Source of the DNA: JAZDLO01 sp043801935
Lineage (GTDB): Bacteria > Actinomycetota > Thermoleophilia > RBG-16-64-13
Reading direction: 5' to 3'
Length of the DNA: 14,955 bases
Assembly: GCA_043801935.1 (NCBI GenBank)
Contig: JAZDLO010000090.1
Location: 1-14,955, forward strand
Made by a program: the position numbers and the translations under genes. Shown here piece by piece: positions 7,264 to 14,755 of this stretch; the stretch's first letter is position 1; every line of letters begins with the position of its first letter. The notes below the pieces were generated by a model, which worked only from the letters and a program-made list of their open reading frames with translations, was not told the DNA's origin and ran no database searches.

Positions 7264-7302
7264 TTGCGGATTATCCGCTATCGCATAAGATATCCGTTAG
7301 CA
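7264..7302 (+). promoter_or_regulatory. Candidate marR promoter with embedded operator
   Basis: TTGCGG (7264-7269) and TAAGAT (7286-7291) are spaced by 16 bases, like a housekeeping sigma promoter. A 13-bp dyad, GCGGATTATCCGC (7266-7278), overlaps the -35. The motif TATCCG.TA followed by GCATA occurs twice, from about 7273 and 7291, 18 bases apart. This layout suits autoregulation by the MarR protein. A downstream TATCAT (7321-7326) could instead drive a leaderless transcript from the ATG at 7334. Confidence 0.5.
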
Positions 7303-7333
7303 TATGGTCCCGGCAATCAGTATCATATTCTCC

Positions 7334-7828
7334 ATGGACCATTCCGATTTGATCCAACGGCAGACCTCGATATGGGCCGAAGAGTACTCCGACGTAGACG
7401 TCGAGGCAGTGCGGATCGTCCTCACCTTGGTGTGGGCGGGAAGGAATATCGAGGCGCGACTCAACGACATCGCGCGTCTTCACGGCCTCGGTGTTCGCGG
7501 CGACTACGAGACTCTGGTTCTGCTGTACCACGGAGCCGAGCGGGCCTTGTCGCCGGTGGATGTGGCCGAAGCGCTGTCGATTTCCACGTCCGCGGTGACC
7601 GGGCGTCTCGACCGGCTCGAGCGTGCGGGTCTGCTGGAACGCCACGCGGACTCTCGTGATCGGCGCGTAATAAAGCTCTCGATTACCGACCGTGGGCGGG
7701 AGATGGTGCGGAGCGTGTTCCGAGCGAGTCAAGCGGCGCAGAGCGACATGGTGGCAGCCCTCGATCCCAACCAACGGAGAGCGATCGGCGAAACCCTGGC
7801 GGCGCTGCTGCGGTCGCTCGAACAGTAG
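7334..7828 (+). CDS. MarR family transcriptional regulator
   Basis: The 164-residue protein has the MarR layout: N-terminal dimerisation helices (1-50), a winged helix at about 55-118 with LSPVDVAEALSISTSAVTGRLDRLERAGLLER (72-103) holding the recognition helix, and the wing motif DSRDRRVIKLSITDRG (106-121), then C-terminal dimer helices. It should bind DNA as a dimer and respond to a small ligand that cannot be read from the sequence. No redox-sensing Cys is present. Neither the ATG at 7334 nor the one at 7304 has a Shine-Dalgarno, so leaderless translation is possible; 7334 is preferred because the 10 extra residues are hydrophobic and unlike the family. It lies 28 bases before the first lipoprotein gene and probably controls that set. 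Confidence 0.88.
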   Translation: MDHSDLIQRQTSIWAEEYSDVDVEAVRIVLTLVWAGRNIEARLNDIARLHGLGVRGDYETLVLLYHGAERALSPVDVAEALSISTSAVTGRLDRLERAGLLERHADSRDRRVIKLSITDRGREMVRSVFRASQAAQSDMVAALDPNQRRAIGETLAALLRSLEQ

Positions 7829-7856
7829 GTGGTGTTCATCAACGAGGAGTGTCGCC

Positions 7857-8882
7857 ATGAAGTTGCGCTTCTGGGTGGTGCTGGTGGGCATAGTCTCGGT
7901 GGGAGCAGCCTGTTCTTCCGGACCGTCGGCTACTACACATGTTCCTGCGTCGACCTCGACGACCACGGCCACGGTGACGACCTCGACCGTCGTGACGACC
8001 TTGACCACGACGACAATGAGCACGACGCTCGGCGGCGTTCCGACTGTTCCGTTCAGTGTTCCGGTTGGTGACAACGGTGTCACCTACGACCTAGCGGGCG
8101 AGCCTTCGAGCGGGCCGACCTCCTTCGTCGTATTGGAGGATGGGTCGGTGGTGATCGCCGACACGATGGCAGTCAGATTCGGTGAGCCTCGATTGCTTCG
8201 CTTCGATGCCGCTGGGGCCCGACTCGACCCGATCGTCTTGACGCTTGCGGAGGTGGCCTCGATCGTCGATGTGGCCAGTGACGGTCAGAAGATCGCGGTG
8301 CTCGATGTCTACCCAGCCATGGATCGATATCGAGTGCTGGTTCTCGATGCGTCGGGAGATGTGGAAACGATTTACGACGTTCCGAATGGTTTCCATCTCG
8401 AGGACGGCCTGACCGGGCTGGCGTGGGACGACTCCGGTGTGCTGCTGGAGATGGAGTGGGGAGCCCGGTATGCTCGGGTGGCTTCCGGTGGGCCGTTCGA
8501 GTCGACGAGGACCGTGGTGTTCGACGGCACCCCTATCACGATCACGCCCGGGGCCGGCTTGACGACCGTGGTCGAGGTCGGTCCGGCGTCGTTCGATGTC
8601 GTGCGTAACGTCGAGATGGGGGGCGCATCGCTGATCGGTCTGGCTCCGGATGGCTCGATCCTCCTCGTCATCGATGAAGTCGGCATGAGCGATGAAGGGG
8701 GGATCGAAGTGACTCGACGGGTCCAGCGGTACACGCCGACTGGTGACCTGACCGGTGAGGTGTCGTTCCTGGTCCGGCAATTCGTGGGTATTGCCAGGAC
8801 CCTGGAGGCGACTGCCGACGGCCGCGTCGCTCATCTGGTGACGCTGGAGGATCGCGTCGAGATCCGCATCCTCGACCTGTGA
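7857..8882 (+). CDS. Thr-rich lipoprotein with probable beta-propeller-like domain
   Basis: The 341-residue product starts MKLRFWVVLVGIVSVGAACSS, a type II signal peptide with lipobox GAAC and acylated Cys19. A Thr-rich linker spans about 25-58. The remainder is rich in repeating strand patterns such as SFVVLEDGSVVIADT, RLLRFDAAGARL, QKIAVLDVYP, RVLVLDASGDV and SLIGLAPDGSILLVIDE, which look like blades of a beta-propeller (NHL or similar); this is a fold guess, with no catalytic motif seen. GAGGAG lies 7 bases before the ATG. It follows marR by 28 bases and precedes the META lipoprotein gene, so it is likely part of a MarR-controlled envelope set. The function is unknown. Confidence 0.8.
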   Translation: MKLRFWVVLVGIVSVGAACSSGPSATTHVPASTSTTTATVTTSTVVTTLTTTTMSTTLGGVPTVPFSVPVGDNGVTYDLAGEPSSGPTSFVVLEDGSVVIADTMAVRFGEPRLLRFDAAGARLDPIVLTLAEVASIVDVASDGQKIAVLDVYPAMDRYRVLVLDASGDVETIYDVPNGFHLEDGLTGLAWDDSGVLLEMEWGARYARVASGGPFESTRTVVFDGTPITITPGAGLTTVVEVGPASFDVVRNVEMGGASLIGLAPDGSILLVIDEVGMSDEGGIEVTRRVQRYTPTGDLTGEVSFLVRQFVGIARTLEATADGRVAHLVTLEDRVEIRILDL

Positions 8883-8967
8883 CCTCCCCACGCTTTCGGG
8901 AACCCGCCGCCGCGCGTCCGACGTCCAGGTTTTGCGACCCAAGGAGATCTCGAGAGGAGGAAGGGAG

Positions 8968-10170
8968 ATGCGCACCTCTTTGAAGTTCTGGGGCCTTCTT
9001 GTCGGTATGGCACTGGTGGCCGTCTCGTGCGGCAGCGCTGCACTCGACACTGGGAAACCGACCACCAGCCTGCCGCCCAATGACTCCCCACCCGCCCCGT
9101 CTATAGACGGGACATCGTGGGTGGTTACCGGCGGCACCCTCGACGGCGCAGCGTTGGTACCGATCAAAGGTCGGGCAGCGACCCTGTCGGTGCAGGCCGA
9201 CCGGGCGACCGGGTCCACCGGCTGCAACACATACCACGCGACCATCTCGATCACGTCGGACGGCGTGGTGTCCTTCACCGGGTTTGCCGTCACCGAGATC
9301 GGCTGCGAACCGGACGCGATGCGATTCGAGAGCGGAATGCTGACAGTGATGAGAAACGTCGACCGATTCGCCTGGGACGCTGACCGCCTCACCCTGAGCA
9401 ATGCTGACGGCTCGGCCACCCTCGACTTGGCGGCCGCAGTCCCGGAACCTGATGTGGCCCTAGATGGCGGCACCTGGTTGCTGGCAGGGATCGCCAGCTC
9501 AGATGTCGCCTCGTCCGCCGTCGCCGGCACCCGCCCGTTCCTGGTCGTCGACCTGGCCGCCGGGGCGGTGCGTGGCAACGGAGGATGCAACGACTTCGGT
9601 GCCCAGGTGACCTTCGACGGCGACCGGATGCTGGTCTCCGACATGGTCTACACCGAGATCGCCTGCGACGAAGCTGTGATGCGCAATGAGGCAGACTACT
9701 TCAGGATCCTGACCGACGCCGCCACCTGGCGGATAGACGGTTCGACTCTGGTCATCGCCACCACCGACGGCGAGGCGCTGACCTTCGGCATGGACTCCAG
9801 CGCGCGTCCCGAAGACGCGGCGGTGGCCTGGGTTGCGGCCGTGGCGGCCGGAGATCTCGATACGGCGGCGACACTGATGGCGCCGGCTTCGCTGGCCTAT
9901 GTCGACCAGCGTGGAGGGCTCGCCGCCTTCAGCACCGAACTGGCCGAAGGTTGGGGAGCGTGGGCTCGGGCCGAGGACCGACGAGTCTGGTCGGTGACAA
10001 GTCGGTTCCCCGACGGTACTGAGGGCACCTCGGTGATGTTCGCGGGGATAGTCGAGCAGGAAGGAATGACTGAGCGCAAAGCGGTCTCGCTCCTCACCGT
10101 CAAGGAGGATGGCAGATGCCTCGTTCATCCTTTCACGGAAACCGAACAGGTCGGTTTCGTCGTTCCCTGA
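8968..10170 (+). CDS. Lipoprotein with two tandem META (HslJ-like) domains and an extra C-terminal domain
   Basis: The product has 400 residues. The signal MRTSLKFWGLLVGMALVAVSC gives a lipobox with Cys21. Two META domains follow at about 46-155 and 165-275; each has the hallmark TGCNTYHA (85-91) or GGCNDFGA (206-212) and a TEIxC motif (109-113, 229-233). The Cys pairs 86/113 and 207/233 could form one disulfide per domain. The last 120 residues (PEDAAVAWVAAVAAGDLDTAATLM onward) look like an NTF2/SnoaL-type alpha+beta fold, tentatively. META domains occur in HslJ of E. coli, tied to heat shock and novobiocin resistance, and in secreted proteins of unknown role. The ATG at 8968 is preceded by AGGAGG at 7 bases. 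It may share transcription with the upstream lipoprotein, 85 bases away, and with the carbonic anhydrase 38 bases downstream. Confidence 0.87.
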   Translation: MRTSLKFWGLLVGMALVAVSCGSAALDTGKPTTSLPPNDSPPAPSIDGTSWVVTGGTLDGAALVPIKGRAATLSVQADRATGSTGCNTYHATISITSDGVVSFTGFAVTEIGCEPDAMRFESGMLTVMRNVDRFAWDADRLTLSNADGSATLDLAAAVPEPDVALDGGTWLLAGIASSDVASSAVAGTRPFLVVDLAAGAVRGNGGCNDFGAQVTFDGDRMLVSDMVYTEIACDEAVMRNEADYFRILTDAATWRIDGSTLVIATTDGEALTFGMDSSARPEDAAVAWVAAVAAGDLDTAATLMAPASLAYVDQRGGLAAFSTELAEGWGAWARAEDRRVWSVTSRFPDGTEGTSVMFAGIVEQEGMTERKAVSLLTVKEDGRCLVHPFTETEQVGFVVP

Positions 10171-10208
10171 GCCGACTTCGTCGGTATCGCCTATCAAAGG
10201 AGACAGTT

Positions 10209-10787
10209 ATGGGTGTCCGGCAAGAGATCCTGGCGGCAAACGCAGACTATGCAGCCGGTTTTGGGGAGAAGGGCGAACAGTCCGGGCGTCCGGGTCGGCA
10301 CTTTGCCATTCTGACCTGCATGGATGCCCGTCTGGATCCGGCCAGATTCGCCGGTCTTGTCGAAGGTGACGCCCACGTGATCCGCAATGCCGGGGGTCGC
10401 GCCAGCGATGACGCTATTCGCTCACTGGTGATCTCCTGCAAGCTGCTAGGTACTCGGGAGTGGTTCGTCATACACCACACCGACTGCGGCATGGAGACTT
10501 TCACCGATGAAGTAATGCGTAAGCTGCTACGCAGCAGCCTGAAGTGCGCCAGCATGGATGCCATCGGCTGGCATGACACCGGCGGGGGCGGCGGTTCAGC
10601 GGAGGGCGAGCACATCAGTTGGTTGACCATCGCCGATCGGGAACAGAGCCTTGTGGAAGACGTGCAACGCATCCGCCATCATCCTTTGGTGCCCCAGGAC
10701 ATCCCTATCTACGGCTACATGTACTGCGTACATAGCGGAAGGTTGGTTGAAGTACCGGAAGCCATGGCGGCGGGCCGTGCCAAATGA
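10209..10787 (+). CDS. Beta-class carbonic anhydrase (Rv1284-like)
   Basis: This 192-residue enzyme interconverts CO2 and bicarbonate in the cytosol. The zinc and active-site residues are present: Cys37, Asp39 and Arg41 in TCMDARLDP, and His90 and Cys93 in HHTDCGM. The segment EGDAHVIRNAGGRASDDAIRSLVISCKLLGTRE (52-84) is typical of the short, mycobacterial Rv1284-like group. Length is usual for the group. AAAGGAG lies 7 bases before the ATG. An insert-like GWHDTGGGGGSAEGEH (120-135) is unusually Gly-rich. The enzyme is encoded on the same strand as, and 158 bases upstream of, a biotin-dependent carboxylase operon that consumes bicarbonate, which points to a metabolic link. Confidence 0.93.
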   Translation: MGVRQEILAANADYAAGFGEKGEQSGRPGRHFAILTCMDARLDPARFAGLVEGDAHVIRNAGGRASDDAIRSLVISCKLLGTREWFVIHHTDCGMETFTDEVMRKLLRSSLKCASMDAIGWHDTGGGGGSAEGEHISWLTIADREQSLVEDVQRIRHHPLVPQDIPIYGYMYCVHSGRLVEVPEAMAAGRAK

Positions 10788-10878
10788 CCACGCAGTGGTA
10801 GGCAAGACTGAAGTATCGCCCGCCGGCACCCACGATCGCGGCTAACAAGCATGCGGGGGTTGAAGAACCACCTGTTGG

Positions 10879-10892
10879 GAACAGTACAGTTC
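10879..10892. promoter_or_regulatory. Interrupted dyad upstream of the carboxylase operon
   Basis: GAAC-A-GTAC-A-GTTC is symmetric apart from the two A positions, and an overlapping CTGTT-GGG-AACAG (10872-10884) is also present. It could be an operator in the 158-base gap, but symmetry is the only support. Confidence 0.25.
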
Positions 10893-10911
10893 ACGTCTCC
10901 GGCAGGCGAAT

Positions 10912-10925
10912 ATCACATCTGTGAT
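10912..10925. promoter_or_regulatory. Perfect dyad ATCACA-TC-TGTGAT just before the carboxylase start
   Basis: Two 6-base half sites are separated by two bases, ending 20 bases before the GTG start and 7 bases before the AGGAG site. A regulator bound here, or a small mRNA hairpin, could block expression. The half sites resemble CRP-type TGTGA but in inverted order with short spacing, so another regulator is more likely. Confidence 0.4.
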
Positions 10926-10945
10926 CTTTACAGAGGAGAAAGGCC

Positions 10946-12493
10946 GTGCAGTGGCAGGAAAATGACAACCTAGCTTCGCTTGAAGCTATGAAGGAAAAGG
11001 CATTCGAGGGTGGCGGCGCCGAGCGCATCGATGTTCAGCACAAGAAGGGCAAGCTCACGGCCCGGGAACGCATAGAACTGCTGCTGGACGAAGGCTCCTT
11101 CGAGGAGTTCGACCTACTGAAGACCGGGCAGGCAGGCGATTCGGCAGACGAATACGCAGGCGACGGCGTCATTACCGGCCACGGTACTATCGGCGGCCGG
11201 GAGGTCTGCGTCTTCAGCCAGGACTTCACCATCCTTGGCGGCTCCCTCGGCCAGGCGCATTCCAGCAAGATCTCCAAGATAATGGACCACGCGGTGACGG
11301 TGGGGGCACCGATCATCGGCCTCAATGACTCGGGCGGGGCCCGCATCCAGGAGGGGGTTGATTCCCTCGCGGCCTACGGTGAGATCTTCAGCCGTAACGT
11401 GCTGGCTAGTGGCGTGGTGCCGCAGATATCCTGCGTAATGGGTCCCTGTGCCGGCGGCGCCGTCTACAGCCCGGCGATGACCGACTTCATTTTCATGGTG
11501 GAGGACTCGTCGTACATGTTTGTCACCGGACCGAATGTGGTCAAGACGGTGACGCATCAGGACATCAGCGCCGACGATCTCGGCGGCGCCCAGGTCCACA
11601 GCCAGAAGAGCGGCGTGGCGCACTTCGTCCTGCCTAACGATATTCTCTGCCTGCGCGAGGTGCGGCGGCTCATCAACTACCTGCCCTCGAACAACCGGCA
11701 GACCGCGCCGCTCCTCGATCTTCGTGATCCCGCCGATCGCACCGACCCGGCCCTCGACTACCTGATCCCGTCCAACCCCAATCAGACCTATGACATGAAG
11801 ATCCTCATCGCCAGCATCCTGGACGGGGCGGAGTTTCTCGAATACCAGGCCAGATTTGCCCGCAACATCGTCTGCGGCTTCGGCCGCCTCGGCGGGCAGA
11901 CCATTGGCCTCATCGCCAACCAGCCGGCGGTTCTTGCCGGTGTCCTCGATGTCAACGCCTCCACCAAAGCGGCCCGTTTCGTGCGTTTCTGCGATTCCTT
12001 CAATATCCCCCTCATCTGCCTCGTCGACGTCCCTGGTTTCATGCCGGGACCGGAGCAGGAGCACGGCGGCATCATCCGGCACGGCGCCAAGCTCCTCTAT
12101 GCCTTTGTCGAAGCCACGGTGCCGCGCATAACGGTGATCCTCCGCAAGGCCTACGGCGGCGCCTACGTGGTCATGAACTCAAAGCATATCCGCTGCGACG
12201 TCAACTTTGCCTGGCCCACGGCCGAGATCGCCGTGCTCGGCCCGAAAGGGGCGGCGGAGGTCATCTATCGCAGGGAGATACAGGCGGCAGAGGATCCCGA
12301 TGGCCTGCTGGCCCAGAAGACGGAGGAATACCGCAGGACTTTCGCCAACCCTTTCCTTGCTGCCAGGAAGGGGTATATCGATGACGTAATCACGCCGCGG
12401 GACACGCGACAGCGCCTCATCCGCAGCCTGCAGTTCCTGGAAAGCAAGGACAAGAAGAACCCCACGCGCAAGCACGGGAACATCCCGCTGTGA
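10946..12493 (+). CDS. Acyl-CoA carboxylase carboxyltransferase (beta) subunit, propionyl/acetyl-CoA type
   Basis: The 515-residue product moves the carboxyl group from biotin to an acyl-CoA, most likely giving methylmalonyl-CoA or malonyl-CoA. The N-terminal half carries KGKLTARERIELLLDEGSFEEFD (35-57) and the acyl-CoA-binding glycines of NDSGGARIQEGVDSL (127-141); the C-terminal half carries the biotin-side GFMPGPEQEHGGIIRHGAKLLYAFVEATVP (364-393). It ends in the family tail KHGNIPL. At the specificity position known from Streptomyces PccB (Asp422) and AccB (Ile420), the motif AYVVMNSKH has Val408, which favours a broad or acetyl-tolerant enzyme over a strict propionyl-CoA enzyme. The start is a GTG with AGAGGAG about 7 bases upstream. 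It lies 27 bases before the biotin carboxylase gene, forming an operon. Confidence 0.93.
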   Translation: MQWQENDNLASLEAMKEKAFEGGGAERIDVQHKKGKLTARERIELLLDEGSFEEFDLLKTGQAGDSADEYAGDGVITGHGTIGGREVCVFSQDFTILGGSLGQAHSSKISKIMDHAVTVGAPIIGLNDSGGARIQEGVDSLAAYGEIFSRNVLASGVVPQISCVMGPCAGGAVYSPAMTDFIFMVEDSSYMFVTGPNVVKTVTHQDISADDLGGAQVHSQKSGVAHFVLPNDILCLREVRRLINYLPSNNRQTAPLLDLRDPADRTDPALDYLIPSNPNQTYDMKILIASILDGAEFLEYQARFARNIVCGFGRLGGQTIGLIANQPAVLAGVLDVNASTKAARFVRFCDSFNIPLICLVDVPGFMPGPEQEHGGIIRHGAKLLYAFVEATVPRITVILRKAYGGAYVVMNSKHIRCDVNFAWPTAEIAVLGPKGAAEVIYRREIQAAEDPDGLLAQKTEEYRRTFANPFLAARKGYIDDVITPRDTRQRLIRSLQFLESKDKKNPTRKHGNIPL

Positions 12494-12520
12494 CCGGGGA
12501 CACAGAAGTACGGGGCTGCC

Positions 12521-14530
12521 ATGTTTGAGAAGATACTCATTGCCAATCGCGGTGAAATAGCGGTCCGTATCATCAGGACCTGCAAGAAGCTGGGCATCAA
12601 CACTGTCGCCGTATTCTCGGAGATCGACAGCCGTGCCCTACATGTCCAGGAGGCAGGCGAGTCCGTTTTCCTCGGCCCTCCCCCTTCCGAGCAATCCTAT
12701 CTCGTTAAAGAGAGGATCATAGCCGCGGCCCAGGATCGCGGCTGCCAGGCCATTCATCCGGGCTACGGGTTCTTATCCGAGAACGCAAGCTTCGCCGAAA
12801 TGACCGTTGCCGCGGGACTGGCATTCATCGGTCCTCCGGCTGCCGTCATTGCCATGCTGGGTGACAAGATCGCTTCCAAGAACTTGGCGATGCAGGCGGG
12901 CGTCCCCGTGGTACCCGGCCACAACCAGCCTGTTTCGGACCTCGCCGAGATGCGGTCCATCGCCGATGCGATCGGCTACCCTGTCCTGCTCAAGCCCGCC
13001 GCAGGCGGCGGCGGCCGGGGCATGCGTATCGCCCATGGCCCGGATGAACTGGAATCCGCGCTGAAGGCCGGCCGGGAGGAGACGCGAAAGGCCTTTGGTG
13101 ACGACAGGATCTTCCTGGAGCGATACGTCGAGCGCCCGCGCCACATCGAGATACAGATCATGGCCGACCAGCATGGCAATGTGATCTACCTCGGCGAGCG
13201 GGAGTGTTCCATCCAGCGGCGCTACCAGAAGGTGATCGAGGAGGCGCCCTCCCTCGCCCTGACCCCCGAGATGCGCAGGGAGATCGGCGAACGGGCCTGC
13301 AGCCTGGCCCGCGCGGCCGGGTACACCAACGCCGGGACCGTTGAGTTCATCCTTGATCCCTGGGGCGACTTCTACTTCCTGGAGATGAATACCCGCCTTC
13401 AGGTCGAGCACCCCGTCACCGAAATGATCACCGGACTCGACCTCGTCGAGCTGCAACTGCAAGTCGCGGCCGGCCAGCCGCTCCCATGCAGCCAGGAGGA
13501 TGTCACCCTCGACGGCTGGTCCATCGAGGCCCGCATCTGCGCCGAGGAGCCGGACCGCAACTTCCTCCCGTCCACCGGCCTGGTCACTCGCTACGCCGAA
13601 CCCCGCGGCACCAATATCAGGATGGACAGCGGCATCATGGTGGGAAGCCGGGTCAGTGTCTATTACGATTCCATGCTGACCAAGGCCATCAGCTGGGGGA
13701 ACGATAGGGAAGAGGCAAGGAAAACGCTGGTTCAGGCCCTGAACAAGTTTCACCTCGAGGGCGTGATAACCAATGCGGATTTCGCCAATGCCATTCTCAA
13801 TCACCCAGCATTCATCGCGGGCCAACTCTCAACCGGCTTCATTGACGAGCACTTCGACCAGGGCGTGATGAAGCTCGATCCGCCCATGGACAAGCTCGAA
13901 CTCATGGTCATTGCCTGCACCCTCGTCTACCACAACCGCCAGAGCCTGGTGCGCGAGTCGCTCAAGCCGATGATCGCCAAAGTCGGGGTCGCCCACCGGC
14001 CGGAGGCCTGGCATCGGTACATGGTCAAGGGCGAGAAAAACATCTTCACCATCGGGCTCCTGGGCCATATTGATTCACATCTGTGGGATATCCATGTGAA
14101 CAGCAACCGCTATGAAGTGATCACCCCTGATTTCGAGTTCTACCGCCGGAGGCTGAAGCTCACCATCAACGGGCAGACCGAGTATTTCAGGTTGCAGTAC
14201 CGGGATAACTTCTTCTGGGCCGCCTTCTGCGGCATAAACCGGATATTCGAAGTGTATTCCCCCAGGGAATGGGAGCTCGCCCAGTACATGCCCAAGGAAA
14301 CCAGGACTACCCTCGACAACGTGCTGCTGTCACCCATGCCCGGCCTGGCGGTCGACGTACGGGTCAAGAAGGGCGACCGGGTCTTCCGAGGCCAGGATAT
14401 CGTGGTCATCGAGTCCATGAAGCTGGAAAGCGGCGTCGCCTCCCCCTGCGACGGGGAAGTGGACGAGGTGCGCGTCGAGATCGGCCAGGCCCTGGAGTCA
14501 GGCGACGTGCTCATCACCTTCAAGACCTGA
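12521..14530 (+). CDS. Acyl-CoA carboxylase alpha subunit: biotin carboxylase fused to biotin carboxyl carrier protein
   Basis: The 669-residue product carboxylates its own biotin with ATP and bicarbonate. The biotin carboxylase part (1-445) has ILIANRGEIAVRIIRTCK (5-22), the ATP loop AAGGGGRGMRIA (160-171), the bicarbonate/ATP region RPRHIEIQIMADQHGNVIYL and ERECSIQRRYQKVIEEAPS (205-244), and LEMNTRLQVEHPVTEMITG (287-305). A BT-like linker domain (about 500-590) joins the partner subunit. The C-terminal biotinyl domain (about 598-669) has the biotin-accepting Lys634 in IESMKLES, with Ser in place of the common Ala before Met. All main catalytic motifs look intact. It follows the carboxyltransferase gene by 27 bases with only a weak ribosome site, so coupling is likely. 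Confidence 0.95.
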   Translation: MFEKILIANRGEIAVRIIRTCKKLGINTVAVFSEIDSRALHVQEAGESVFLGPPPSEQSYLVKERIIAAAQDRGCQAIHPGYGFLSENASFAEMTVAAGLAFIGPPAAVIAMLGDKIASKNLAMQAGVPVVPGHNQPVSDLAEMRSIADAIGYPVLLKPAAGGGGRGMRIAHGPDELESALKAGREETRKAFGDDRIFLERYVERPRHIEIQIMADQHGNVIYLGERECSIQRRYQKVIEEAPSLALTPEMRREIGERACSLARAAGYTNAGTVEFILDPWGDFYFLEMNTRLQVEHPVTEMITGLDLVELQLQVAAGQPLPCSQEDVTLDGWSIEARICAEEPDRNFLPSTGLVTRYAEPRGTNIRMDSGIMVGSRVSVYYDSMLTKAISWGNDREEARKTLVQALNKFHLEGVITNADFANAILNHPAFIAGQLSTGFIDEHFDQGVMKLDPPMDKLELMVIACTLVYHNRQSLVRESLKPMIAKVGVAHRPEAWHRYMVKGEKNIFTIGLLGHIDSHLWDIHVNSNRYEVITPDFEFYRRRLKLTINGQTEYFRLQYRDNFFWAAFCGINRIFEVYSPREWELAQYMPKETRTTLDNVLLSPMPGLAVDVRVKKGDRVFRGQDIVVIESMKLESGVASPCDGEVDEVRVEIGQALESGDVLITFKT

Positions 14531-14718
14531 TCATCCCGAGTCCGCGCGACGAGTGGCTCGGACATCCGACTGCGAGCGTAGAAACTCCACCTGCACAGTG
14601 GTGGCCTCGTCAAGCGGGGCTTGGGCGGGCACCAGGCACTGCGCGACGACGACCTTGGGTCCGGGGTCGCAACATGCCGCCGGCACCTGAGCATGACCTC
14701 CAAAGCAGAGATGTCTAT

Positions 14719-14745
14719 GGGCTCGGCACCCCGAAAGCCGAGCCC
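14719..14745. terminator. Hairpin between convergent carboxylase operon and oxidoreductase gene
   Basis: GGGCTCGGC pairs perfectly with GCCGAGCCC over a 9-base loop. It sits 10 bases beyond the stop of the minus-strand gene and 188 bases after the carboxylase stop. It lacks a T-run on either side, like the hairpin at 5300-5334. The rest of 14531-14755 shows no gene. Confidence 0.6.
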
Positions 14746-14755
14746 GGCAGCCAGG

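Noticed and set aside
3700..7300. A mobile element bounded by the two 40-bp repeats
   Set aside because: No transposase, integrase or target duplication is present, and the repeats are direct and imperfect; kept only as a repeat finding.
8091..9644. Long open frame (517 codons) on the minus strand across the lipoprotein and META genes
   Set aside because: It is antisense to two genes with clear signal peptides and domains; its product has no recognisable domain and low-quality composition, as expected for a high-GC shadow frame.
10851..10973. Possible 40-residue leader peptide overlapping the carboxyltransferase start
   Set aside because: No ribosome site precedes it, and it runs through the operator-like dyad and the ribosome site of the next gene with no sign of coding pressure.
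14401..14440. Biotin motif ESMK instead of EAMK as a possible defect
   Set aside because: The Met-Lys core and flanking structure are intact and Ser at this position is tolerated in carboxylases, so biotinylation should be normal.
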